DNA of 37,194 bases from an uncultured Candidatus Saccharibacteria bacterium (GTDB lineage: Bacteria > Patescibacteriota > Saccharimonadia > Saccharimonadales > Saccharimonadaceae): assembly GCA_946415265.1 (NCBI GenBank), contig CAMKRV010000008.1:1-37194 (forward strand). Reading direction: 5' to 3'. The translations under genes were made by a program, and so were the position numbers. This document shows positions 1 to 8,936 of this stretch, one piece after another. The first letter of the stretch is position 1; each line of letters begins with the position of its first letter. The notes under the pieces are model-generated. The model was not told the origin of the DNA. It saw nothing but the letters and a program-made list of their open reading frames with translations, and did no database searches.

Positions 1-87
1 AACAGAAACTAACAATACATTACGGAAAGCATAGTAGAAGAAATCTATTCTACTATTCATTAAAGATTGTTTTACTTTGTGGCCCAT
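1..87 (-). CDS. 5' end of a surface protein gene running off the window (MGHKVKQSLMNSRIDFFYYAFRNVLLVSV...)
   Basis: ATG at 87 in frame to position 1. N-terminus nearly matches the ORF at 25286..26845 (RIDFFYYAFRNVLLVS). RBS-like GTGAGGT upstream. Confidence 0.75.
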   Translation of the reverse strand, partial: MGHKVKQSLMNSRIDFFYYAFRNVLLVSV

Positions 88-316
88 CTTCTTTACCTCA
101 CTTATAATTAGCTTTACTAACTCCCCCATGTGGTGCCACTATATTAATGGGGATTAACAAAAATGGCACCGCAAGGGGTGTCTTAATCCATCAACTTATA
201 CTAGTATTACCTTAGCCTAAGCGACGAAAACCTTACGGTGCCGTTTACACTTAAGCTTAAGATGATACTAAAAGTACTAGTATTTATAATTGATGAATTA
301 AGACATTTTTATTATA
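88..316 (-). promoter_or_regulatory. Promoter plus structured 5' leader, copy A
   Basis: -10 TATAAT (311-316). P1 TGTCTTAATTCATCAA (305-290) pairs TTGATGGATTAAGACA (194-179). Loop GGCACCGTAAGG (242-231) is complementary to CCTTGCGGTGCC (176-165). Confidence 0.75.
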
Positions 317-385
317 CCACGCCAGCAGAAAAACAAGCAAAAAATAAGGACTATAATTCCCTATTCTGTACAGAATATGTACAAC

Positions 386-2011
386 TTATTTTTTGACGAC
401 TTTCTTGGTGACGTCAAATTTTTCCATGTAGAGGCCTAGCATGAGCCGGGTCTGCGAATAAAACGCAGCGATAGATTGATAAAGAATGGAAGTAACTGGC
501 ATCAAGATCCACTGCAAAAGCATAGAGATGTTGCGGCTCTTACGGTACTTGGCAGGGCGTTTTGGTAGCATGCGGAAAGAAATTAGCACGGTAACAATAA
601 GCCCGGCAGCCGCAAAGGTCTCTACCACACTTACGATATTTGGAAGATTATACCCTACCATAGTATGAGCAGATAAGTTCATAATCATAGGTACCCAGCC
701 ACCAAAGGCAACAATAGGCGCCATGATTGCCAAAGTAACGTGGCCGTCTAACAAGCGCCAAAATTTAGGGAAAAGTTGCCAAAATGGCATGAGGCGTTGT
801 TCTTTTTTGACAAACAGCTTAGAGCCTACATAGGCTACATCGCTAGCACCGTAATCCCAGCGACGCACTTGGATAAATTGGGCCTTAATTGTCTTCCAGA
901 GACTATCATCTATAACGGCATCCTGATAAATAGGTATACGAATAGGAAGCACAGAGTAATCTCCAGAAAAGAAGAATAGGCTACGCCAATATTGGTGGCC
1001 ATCCTCTACGATAGTGCGCTTGCTCCAGAAATCCATAGCTTCTAAGGCTTGTAGAGGCTGCGAATGTGAAGCGAAGTTGCGCAAAACGTGCGGCCGCATA
1101 GTAGAAATCACATTGAAGAAAGAGTTAGATACGGCAATCACACGAGAGGGCGCCGGAGCATCCCAAATATTATTCATAAATAATGATACTGGCTGATAAC
1201 TAAGGCGCTGACGATTGGGGTGAGTGATGAACTCATAGGCGACGGAGTCTAGATATTTAGGCGCCATATGGTTATCACTATCTAGTGAAGTGACTATGAT
1301 ATTTTCTATTGGCAAATGCTTGGCCTCCACATACTTAGCAACTGCCTTGCCGGCATAGGTGAGGTTGGGACCTTTGCCAATAACTTCACCCGGCAAATTA
1401 TCTGGATGTTTCACCAGCATAAACTCACGGAAAGTATCTTTATATTTAGCCTTGAGGCGCATGGCGGTTTGTTCTATTTCTTCCCCACCCCTAGCTTCGT
1501 AAGCTAAAGTAAAAATGATATGGTCATTAGGGAAAGTGGTGTCTTTGACGGCTTCAATAGATGGACCAAGGACCTCCTCGCCTTCGTTGTAGGCGGTCAT
1601 GATTACTACGTGATAAATTTTGTTAGGGTTCGGATATTCCTTACCCATAGCAGTCATCATCTTTAGGTTTTCTAGATGCTCTTCAAAATGATAACTCTTA
1701 TTATTATCATTGCAGAGACGCTCGTAGGCATCGTGCGGAGTAGCAAGATCTTCCACGCGTTTACGCCAATCTACCCTACCCGCGCGCTTGATAACTTCGT
1801 AGCCCTGGATGGTGCGATAGGCAATGCCTACAGCCTTGACTAAGGTACTAGCAATTAGGATGAATAAATAAATTGAGCCTAGTACAGGGTCTACCCATGA
1901 CAAAATGAATAATAAAATTATTGCACCGTAAGAGAGGGCACCTGGTAAAATCTCTAGAAAACGATAGAGTTTAGTGCGTTTACCCTGTGGTATTTCTAGA
2001 TTTTTACGCAT
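386..2011 (-). CDS. Family 2 glycosyltransferase, membrane-embedded (cellulose synthase-like)
   Basis: VVIMTAYNEGEE start, SLDSDN motif, QVRRW (QxxRW) motif, N- and C-terminal TM segments. Confidence 0.85.
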   Translation of the reverse strand: MRKNLEIPQGKRTKLYRFLEILPGALSYGAIILLFILSWVDPVLGSIYLFILIASTLVKAVGIAYRTIQGYEVIKRAGRVDWRKRVEDLATPHDAYERLCNDNNKSYHFEEHLENLKMMTAMGKEYPNPNKIYHVVIMTAYNEGEEVLGPSIEAVKDTTFPNDHIIFTLAYEARGGEEIEQTAMRLKAKYKDTFREFMLVKHPDNLPGEVIGKGPNLTYAGKAVAKYVEAKHLPIENIIVTSLDSDNHMAPKYLDSVAYEFITHPNRQRLSYQPVSLFMNNIWDAPAPSRVIAVSNSFFNVISTMRPHVLRNFASHSQPLQALEAMDFWSKRTIVEDGHQYWRSLFFFSGDYSVLPIRIPIYQDAVIDDSLWKTIKAQFIQVRRWDYGASDVAYVGSKLFVKKEQRLMPFWQLFPKFWRLLDGHVTLAIMAPIVAFGGWVPMIMNLSAHTMVGYNLPNIVSVVETFAAAGLIVTVLISFRMLPKRPAKYRKSRNISMLLQWILMPVTSILYQSIAAFYSQTRLMLGLYMEKFDVTKKVVKK

Positions 2012-2014
2012 TAA

Positions 2015-2377
2015 TTAACCTTCTCCAAGTAAGCGAATCAGCACTAGGCCAGTGCCAGCGATTAAAGCTGTGGTAGTGATAAGGAAAAATTTGGTCATAC
2101 CACCGCCACGTTTATGAAAAATCCTTAAGGCAAGCAGATTATGCAATATACCAAAGACGATAGCTAAAAGCGGAAAAGCGAGCATATCTGCCCAAGAACC
2201 ATCACGATACCCCCCAATATCACCATATCCAACCTTTACTACGGCACTGTTGGGGTTAAGATTAATTAAAGAAAAAACTAGTAGTGCAATAGCCAGTAAT
2301 AGATTAATAATCATTAAGATTAAAATGCCGCGTTCAGTACGATATATTTTAACAAAATCTTCTTTGAAAGTTTTCAT
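2015..2377 (-). CDS. Small membrane protein, unknown
   Basis: 120 aa ORF with hydrophobic segments, tightly spaced with the GT gene. Confidence 0.7.
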   Translation of the reverse strand: MKTFKEDFVKIYRTERGILILMIINLLLAIALLVFSLINLNPNSAVVKVGYGDIGGYRDGSWADMLAFPLLAIVFGILHNLLALRIFHKRGGGMTKFFLITTTALIAGTGLVLIRLLGEG

Positions 2378-2379
2378 GG

Positions 2380-2970
2380 TTATTTGGTGAGTTTTTCTAC
2401 TACGGTGTTAACTTGTTGAATAAACATGGCGTCGCCAATAATACCGATGATACCGGTAATAATCATCATCCAGCCAATAAGTTGTACTACGGCGCCAGCA
2501 TTAAAGGTGACAAATATGCCTAACGCAAGCATAACTAGCGCGATGATTAGGATATAGCTCCAGACCTTGATGCCGGTAGAGTGAAGTTTAATGGCGGTGT
2601 TGACGCGAACTAATGATTCGTAAATCATCCAGATACCGATGATAATACGGAAAATACCAGCGATATCTTCGCCAATAACAATAGCAGCGATACCTACAAG
2701 GAGAGCTACAGTACCAGATAAAAGACCGTTGTTGAAAAAGTCATTCTGGCCTTTAACGACAAAATAATTAATGATTTGGTAAATTCCGCTAATGATGAAG
2801 ATTGCACCTAGGATATTAGCCGCCACAATGATAGTGACATCTGGCCAAGCCACCAGTAAGATGCCAAAAATCATAATAACGATGGACTCAATAGCTGCAG
2901 ACCATGCGGATTTCTTGAGGCTCCAGCTGATTTTTTCTATCGGGCGTTTAATGACTTCCACCTTAGGCAT
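2380..2970 (-). CDS. HdeD/DUF308-like membrane protein
   Basis: 196 aa, repeated hydrophobic helices typical of DUF308 (AANILGAIFIISGIYQII). Confidence 0.65.
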   Translation of the reverse strand: MPKVEVIKRPIEKISWSLKKSAWSAAIESIVIMIFGILLVAWPDVTIIVAANILGAIFIISGIYQIINYFVVKGQNDFFNNGLLSGTVALLVGIAAIVIGEDIAGIFRIIIGIWMIYESLVRVNTAIKLHSTGIKVWSYILIIALVMLALGIFVTFNAGAVVQLIGWMMIITGIIGIIGDAMFIQQVNTVVEKLTK

Positions 2971-3079
2971 AGTTTTCTCCTTAGTTATTCTAATTATATC
3001 ATAAATGTGATATAATTTGGGAAGTGTTAGTTTTCTAGCACGCTTGTCGCTTTACCGAATGGCAAACGCGACAAGGGGT

Positions 3080-3155
3080 GCCGATGTAGCTCAGTTGGTA
3101 GAGCAGCTCATTCGTAACGAGCAGGTCACAGGTTCGATCCCTGCCATCGGCTCCA
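3080..3155 (+). tRNA. tRNA-Thr(CGU), CCA encoded
   Basis: Cloverleaf GCCGATG...CATCGGC-T-CCA, anticodon loop TTCGTAA, T-arm GGTTCGATCC. Confidence 0.95.
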
Positions 3156-3276
3156 TAAGAAATATCCGTGCCTCCAGGTGCGGATATTTCTTATCTAGGT
3201 TGATGGCAGCGACGAGCCAAAGGTTCGCACCGAGCGCTTTAGCGCGAGGTTCCCCTTCCCTGCCATCGGCTCCATA
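3139..3276 (+). repeat. 20-bp direct repeat of the tRNA-Thr 3' end
   Basis: CCCTGCCATCGGCTCCATAA at 3139-3158 and again at 3257-3276. Confidence 0.85.
3156..3193. terminator. Hairpin after tRNA-Thr
   Basis: TAAGAAATATCCG...CGGATATTTCTTA inverted repeat. Confidence 0.7.
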
Positions 3277-3311
3277 AAAATTGCCAGACCTTAGGTCTGG
3301 TGATTTTTATG
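3271..3311. terminator. Bidirectional hairpin terminator
   Basis: CCATAAAAATTGCCAGACC-TTA-GGTCTGGTGATTTTTATGG near-perfect inverted repeat with A/T flanks. Confidence 0.8.
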
Positions 3312-3333
3312 GATTTTGATGGTGGTATCAATT

Positions 3334-4392
3334 CTAGATTAGCACATTATCTAGATATACATACTTACTCATATCATAAGAGAGGTTCTTGTTTATCATT
3401 TGTTTAGTGAGCTGGCAAGATTCGGACATTCTAGTTCCCTGACAGAGTGGGTCAACATAGCGAACTTTGACTGGATGGTGGATGGAATATGTGTTTTCCG
3501 GTTGAATATCTGAAACTTTTATAGATTTAGCATTACGCCACTTATTGAATGCGTTGGCATATTCGGAATGTTTGATAATGTCCACAATTTCGCTTTCTTT
3601 TAATTTGTATAAATCTGTCTTGCCAATATATCCGGTAGTATTCAATTTCTTTAGAATATCTGCCAAAAAATGTAATGAAAATCGCGTGCGATTTTCATGG
3701 AAAATAGTCGACAATATGCAAACATTCCGAATAAAATCTCGCGCAATTTTTCTGGTTTTAAACCCAAGTTCCAGTACACCTTGTTTATCTTTTTCAACTT
3801 CAATATCTTGATAGAACATTTTAGCCTGATCAAAATTGATGATCCGATAAGTAAAGAGGCCCTGAGCCAGGAAATATTCTAGGCGGTCTGCACTAAGACA
3901 CGGTATATCGTTATCGGCAATAGGATAGAGATGGTAGTTGTCTACTTCAGAAACTTTAATTTTATCGCGTTCAAGCAAAGTGGTAATTTCTGGTGAATTT
4001 TCGATGATTTGAGTAGTAAGATCTTCGGTGCTTTCTTGCGCCATATAATCGCCGTTCATAAAATCCACGCAATGTTTAAAAGCGGGTGTAGCGATATCGT
4101 GAAATAGGCCGGCTAGAGTCTGCTTTTTGTCGTGAGTAAAGTGCCAGACAATAAGAGCTACGCCAACGGAATGATCTAGATTAGAATAGAAAAAGTCTGA
4201 TTCAAAAAGGTCGGAATAAATAGTGCCGCAAGTGGTGCTAATATGTTGCTGGTGTAGCATTTCTGGAGTATTGATATATTCAGAAAGCCAAGCCGGAGGA
4301 TTTGGTTCTAACAGATTAAAAAATTCCTGAACTTGCGGGTGCGGGGTATAGGCAATAGCATCTAGATCTGGTAGATTAATGATATTCTTCAT
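3334..4392 (-). CDS. HD-domain phosphohydrolase-like protein
   Basis: H...LAGLFHDIATPAF HD motif; 352 aa. Confidence 0.75.
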   Translation of the reverse strand: MKNIINLPDLDAIAYTPHPQVQEFFNLLEPNPPAWLSEYINTPEMLHQQHISTTCGTIYSDLFESDFFYSNLDHSVGVALIVWHFTHDKKQTLAGLFHDIATPAFKHCVDFMNGDYMAQESTEDLTTQIIENSPEITTLLERDKIKVSEVDNYHLYPIADNDIPCLSADRLEYFLAQGLFTYRIINFDQAKMFYQDIEVEKDKQGVLELGFKTRKIARDFIRNVCILSTIFHENRTRFSLHFLADILKKLNTTGYIGKTDLYKLKESEIVDIIKHSEYANAFNKWRNAKSIKVSDIQPENTYSIHHPVKVRYVDPLCQGTRMSESCQLTKQMINKNLSYDMSKYVYLDNVLI

Positions 4393-4406
4393 AAAGCTTG
4401 AATAAA

Positions 4407-5894
4407 TTATTTATTCCTGGTTTTGCGTCTTTTTTTAGGTTCGGCGGGGGCAGATCTATCAGAGCGGTTGAGACGGTGGAGAAGTTTTTGGCGGGCATGA
4501 GAGGTAATGATGCGGTCTAGCCATGAGGTTTTAGGTGTCTGGTTTTTAGAGGTGAGGATTTCTACGATATCGCCCTGTTCTAATTTTTTATTCAAATTAC
4601 TCATCTTGCCGTTGATTTTTACACCCACTACGTGATCGCCAATTTCGGAATGCAGACGATAAGCAAAATCTAGTGGTAAGGCGCCGGTAGGCAAATCTAT
4701 AATATCACCCTTGGGAGTGTAGACGAAGATTTTGTCAGCAAAGAGATTAAGCTTGAGTTTCTTTAAATCTACTTTTTTGCCTTCGCGGAGTTTGGCGGCG
4801 GTCATCTGAAGTTCAGTAATCCAAAGGAGATTAGTAGGCAGATGCTCTATCTTCCCTTTTTTGTAGTTTTCCGTTAGTTTCTGTTCGTTATAGTAGAAGC
4901 TAGCAGCGAGACCGCGTTCGGCGTACTCGTGCATTTCGCGAGTGCGAATCTGAAATTCTACAATGTGCTTGTCTTTGGTAATTACGGTGGTGTGAAGAGA
5001 TTGATAGCCGTTTTGCTTGGGCATAGCAATATAATCCTTGATGCGGCCGTTCATGGGGGTATAAAGCGAGTGGATTACACCAAGCGCCAGATAACAATCC
5101 GTAATATCATCCACAATGATACGGAGCGCAGTAAGATCGTAAATCTCATTAATGTTTTGGTTGTGCTTGGCGAGCTTTTTGTGAAGGGAGTAAACTGACT
5201 TCACGCGGCCAGAGATATCGAACTCAATTTTTTCTTTTTTTAGCGCAGAAGAAACTTCGGCTTTGATTTTTTGGAGGGACTTTTCGGCGGACTTGTTGCG
5301 CTTGGTGATTAAAGTCTTTAGCTCATTGAAGCGCTTAGGGTTTACATATTTGAAGGCGAGGTCGGCGAGCTCTACACGGAGTTGCCCCATATTAAGCCGG
5401 TCTGCTAGGGGTGCAAAAATCTCGAGAGTTTCTTTGGCGATTTTCTTTTGCTTGTCTGGCGGAAGGGCGGAAAGGGTGCGAATATTATGCAAACGGTCTG
5501 CCAACTTGATGATTAGCACACGGATATCGTCGCCTAAGGCGATCATGAGGCGGAGGAAGTTATCTTTGGTGGCAGGAAGATAGGTATCGATATCACGCAT
5601 GCCAGTACGGGCAGTAGAAAGCTTTGTAACACCGTCTACCAAAAAGGCTACGGATTCGCCAAATTCTTTGCGGATATCATCTAGGGTAAGACTGGTATCT
5701 TCTACGGTGTCATGCAACACGCCAGCTATCACAGTATCTTCATCCATTCCCCATTCTTCGAGGATTTTTTTCACAGCTAGAGGATGAATGATGTAGGGCT
5801 CGCCGGTTTTACGGAGCTGGCCTTCGTGAGCCTGCTTAGCCACCTCGATGGCACGATTCAGACGTTCGGATTTTTCTTTCTCGGTAGGCTTCAT
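4407..5894 (-). CDS. RelA/SpoT family (p)ppGpp synthetase/hydrolase
   Basis: HD motif VIAGVLHDTVEDT, synthetase motif GRIKDYIAMPKQNGYQSLHTTV, TGS domain. Start reassigned to MKPTEKEK at 5894. Confidence 0.9.
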   Translation of the reverse strand: MKPTEKEKSERLNRAIEVAKQAHEGQLRKTGEPYIIHPLAVKKILEEWGMDEDTVIAGVLHDTVEDTSLTLDDIRKEFGESVAFLVDGVTKLSTARTGMRDIDTYLPATKDNFLRLMIALGDDIRVLIIKLADRLHNIRTLSALPPDKQKKIAKETLEIFAPLADRLNMGQLRVELADLAFKYVNPKRFNELKTLITKRNKSAEKSLQKIKAEVSSALKKEKIEFDISGRVKSVYSLHKKLAKHNQNINEIYDLTALRIIVDDITDCYLALGVIHSLYTPMNGRIKDYIAMPKQNGYQSLHTTVITKDKHIVEFQIRTREMHEYAERGLAASFYYNEQKLTENYKKGKIEHLPTNLLWITELQMTAAKLREGKKVDLKKLKLNLFADKIFVYTPKGDIIDLPTGALPLDFAYRLHSEIGDHVVGVKINGKMSNLNKKLEQGDIVEILTSKNQTPKTSWLDRIITSHARQKLLHRLNRSDRSAPAEPKKRRKTRNK

Positions 5895-5978
5895 AGGTTT
5901 ATTATAACATCTGGGATATAAAAAAGAAGTCTTCGATTGGCGATCTAGATAAACCCCCGAGAGGCTTATTGATTGCAT

Positions 5979-6018
5979 AAAAAAGATAGGGCTCGCCTAT
6001 TCCGAGGCAAGTCCTATC
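5979..6018 (-). terminator. Intrinsic terminator
   Basis: Minus strand GATAGGACTTGCC...GGCGAGCCCTATC followed by TTTTTT. Confidence 0.75.
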
Positions 6019-6244
6019 TCGATGGTTGTATTATTCTCTAAAAGCCAGCGGCCCTTTCCTTTTGGGCTCTTCATCTCCCATTTTAAGCTATACATAATAA
6101 TATCTGGCGTGTGAATCCTTTTTTATTACTCTTGGAGATTAGCTCTATATTGGCTCCCATTTCAGTAAATAACAATATCGTCTTGTACTCGTGTTTTGCG
6201 AGAATCACGCCGTTAGGAATTATTTTGCCTTTTGATTTTTTCAT
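5997..6244 (-). pseudogene. Frameshifted remnant resembling a CdiA C-terminal tRNase-type nuclease domain
   Basis: Frame 1: MKKSKGKIIPNGVILAKHEYKTILLFTEMGANIELISKSNKK. After the A-run the next frame reads (K)RIHTPDIIMYSLKWEMKSPKGKGRWLLENNTTIEIGLASE*. TPDI...WEMKSPKG recalls this nuclease family. Confidence 0.6.
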
Positions 6245-6328
6245 ATTGCCACCCTAACATAAGGGGTGGAGAATTTCAACCCACAGCGGGTGGCTTATGG
6301 TTAAGATTGTGATGGTTAGGATCAAATT

Positions 6329-7843
6329 CTAACGGGCCAAACAGCGGGTGGATATTCCTTGCGCTCTCACATAACCACCGTAATAGCTGCCGATTGGGCT
6401 AGACCCATTTTTAGAAAAACCTAAGAAATATATATTGTATGGACTGGCAACTGTGCTTGATATGGAATATCCATAACCATTACTAGTGTCTAGCGAACGA
6501 TAGTTTACTGTGCCGGATCGTATGAAATAGAGAGGACTTTTGCGAATAGATTTAAAACTATCCGTATCTCTATAGGTTCCAGTAAGCCTGGAGACTATGT
6601 TCTGTGATAACAGCAAGTGGCCGAATTCTAGAATAGCTCCATTAGCGTCAATTGCATTTGGTAATCTCCAGTTTTTTGGACAAACAGAATTGGGCGCATT
6701 GCTGTATTGTGACTGAATACTGCTCGTATCATTACTCCCCACCGCAGCGCTCCAGTTATAATAGTTGCCAGCATGATAATGCGTGCAATCGTTATGCCCA
6801 GCATTGATACATTCTTGTAAAGAGTTATATTTAATGTCATCTGCATCCGAATTAGATGTATAGTAATAAACGTCTCCAGGATTAGCGGAGTATGGTCTAG
6901 TATAGTTATTTGCCCATCCGTCTACTGTTGCTCCACTAAAATTAATCGTGGATCTTTCTGGTTTCCACTCTGCTTCTTCATCCATTACTGTCCACCCCAA
7001 ATCCGTATCCCAATGGGTATAAGTTCTATTACTATCTAGATCAAGATCTAAGTTCTGTGTCATCCAACAATGATTATCAGCTAGTTTGGTAGCCCAGTAT
7101 ACTTTATTATCTCGTATGTCTATTAGTTCAGTTTGTGATCCTTCTCCTATTACTTCTGTATCATTGCATATTTCTGTTGTCATATCCTGCATAGTATAGT
7201 AACCATTATGTCTAGTCTTACCATGAGCAAAGTATGATTCTGCTAGGTTCATTGGTGTAGGTTTAGTAATGGCTATAAAGTTAATAGTACCAGTATACTC
7301 TCCACTAGGTTGAGTATTGCTAGCTTTGGCTGCTATTTTAAAATCTATAGGACCACTAGTATTGCTATCTGTGTTGAACAATACTTTGTTTACTGAATTA
7401 GATAAACCAGAATAATTATTCCAATTAGTATCATTTGATAGTTTATAGCTATATCCCCAAGTATTATCCGTGGTTAGATTAGGTAAACTACTATCTGTAG
7501 CAATACTGCTAAATACGTTATAGGAATCATTTATACTATTATTAGTATGAGTTAAGTCACTATTATTCCCGTTCATTATGGCAGATAATGTGTAGCCATG
7601 CGAAGCATTAGTAGCTACCGATACGTTTATTATATTGCTATCACTACCACTACCTGGTACTAAATTATTTATTATTAAATCTGAAGATATATTGACGGAA
7701 AGTGTTGGATTGAAAGTGAAATCTATACCTATACTACTTTGATACGATAACGCAGAAGTATTGTTGGTATTAATTATATTTATAATACTTAATAATATAA
7801 CTACTATATATAATATGTATCGTTTCCGCATCTTAAACCTCAC
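6329..7843 (-). CDS. Secreted/surface protein with FISUMP-type (Fib_succ_major) C-terminal domain
   Basis: N-terminal hydrophobic segment, NKVYWATKLADNHCWMTQNLDLDL and CPKNWRLP motifs. Confidence 0.8.
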   Translation of the reverse strand: MRFKMRKRYILYIVVILLSIINIINTNNTSALSYQSSIGIDFTFNPTLSVNISSDLIINNLVPGSGSDSNIINVSVATNASHGYTLSAIMNGNNSDLTHTNNSINDSYNVFSSIATDSSLPNLTTDNTWGYSYKLSNDTNWNNYSGLSNSVNKVLFNTDSNTSGPIDFKIAAKASNTQPSGEYTGTINFIAITKPTPMNLAESYFAHGKTRHNGYYTMQDMTTEICNDTEVIGEGSQTELIDIRDNKVYWATKLADNHCWMTQNLDLDLDSNRTYTHWDTDLGWTVMDEEAEWKPERSTINFSGATVDGWANNYTRPYSANPGDVYYYTSNSDADDIKYNSLQECINAGHNDCTHYHAGNYYNWSAAVGSNDTSSIQSQYSNAPNSVCPKNWRLPNAIDANGAILEFGHLLLSQNIVSRLTGTYRDTDSFKSIRKSPLYFIRSGTVNYRSLDTSNGYGYSISSTVASPYNIYFLGFSKNGSSPIGSYYGGYVRAQGISTRCLAR

Positions 7844-8058
7844 TTATATTTACTTCGGTTGCGGTGCCATCTTTGTAATATATGAAAAGGCGTATACAAA
7901 AATGGCACCGCAAGGTGCTACAGTCAAACATTTCACAACCAGAATATTCAAAATTGTCTATGCATTGACATCCTTACGGCGCCATTTATTATGCACAGAT
8001 GTTTTGAATATAAAACATCTGGTTGTATTGAATATTTAACTGTAGCAATTTAATTATA
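7844..8058 (-). promoter_or_regulatory. Promoter plus structured 5' leader, copy B
   Basis: -10 TATAAT (8053-8058). P1 TGCTACAGTTAAATATT/AATGTTTGACTGTAGCA. Loop GGCGCCGTAAGG (7972-7983) complementary to CCTTGCGGTGCC (7904-7915). Alternative 19-bp hairpin 7859-7877/7895-7913. Confidence 0.8.
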
Positions 8059-8088
8059 CCACAGTTAAATATTTGCAGGGGATAATAA

Positions 8089-8934
8089 TTATTTAGATAA
8101 GGCTTTGATTAGGGCTTTTAGATCACCTTCGGTTTTGCAGCGGAAGGTGAGACTGCGACCAGTGATGCGAGCCACGGAATTATACTTGGCGCTTAAAGCA
8201 TCTTCTTCCTTACGGTAAGCATCGCGCTTGATGGCGGCGGTGCTGGATTTTTTCTTATTCTCAGCGAAGTAGCGTTCTACCTTGCGGGCGGTCCAGCCTT
8301 CTTTGATAATCTTTGGTAAAACCTTTTTTACGGTCTTTTCGTCAGCGGAGACAAGCGGGCGCATCACTCCTTCGGATAATTTTTCTTTTACCATAATTTT
8401 TTTCACATCGTCTGGAAGGTTGAGCAGGCGCATAGTGTTTTGCACGGAGGCTTCACTCTTCCCTACCTTGGCGGCAATATCCTTGGAAGAAAGATTGAAC
8501 TGAGTTTTGAGCTTGGCGTAGGCCGTGGCAAGCTCTATAGCATTGAGATCCTCACGCTGAGCGTTTTCGATAATGGAAAGTTCTAGGCGGTTTTGACTAT
8601 CTAGAGTGCGGATGATGGCGGGGATTTTATCTAGGCCGGCGATTTTACTGGCGCGCCAGCGGCGTTCGCCGGCGACGATTTTATATTTGCCGTCTTCTTT
8701 GGTGACGACGATAGGCTGCAATACGCCATGTTCTTTAATGGAGGCGGCAAGGGCTTCGATGGCTTCTTGACTAAACTCGTGACGAGGCTGATCTTCATCC
8801 CGGATGATGTCGGTAAGTTTAAGTTCTTTTAATTCGCTATCCTTTTTATCTTCGGCGGCGGTGATATCAAATTCTTCGTCTATTAATTCGGTGGGGATAA
8901 GGCTTTCAAATCCTCTACCTAAACCTTTGGCCAT
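8089..8934 (-). CDS. parB: Chromosome partitioning protein ParB
   Basis: MAKGLGRGFESLIP, VAGERRWRASKIAGL, ENAQREDLNAIE. Confidence 0.95.
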   Translation of the reverse strand: MAKGLGRGFESLIPTELIDEEFDITAAEDKKDSELKELKLTDIIRDEDQPRHEFSQEAIEALAASIKEHGVLQPIVVTKEDGKYKIVAGERRWRASKIAGLDKIPAIIRTLDSQNRLELSIIENAQREDLNAIELATAYAKLKTQFNLSSKDIAAKVGKSEASVQNTMRLLNLPDDVKKIMVKEKLSEGVMRPLVSADEKTVKKVLPKIIKEGWTARKVERYFAENKKKSSTAAIKRDAYRKEEDALSAKYNSVARITGRSLTFRCKTEGDLKALIKALSK

Positions 8935-8936
8935 GT

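Noticed and set aside
3017-3277. 86-aa plus-strand ORF
   Set aside because: It reads through tRNA-Thr and its 3' duplicate, so it is spurious.
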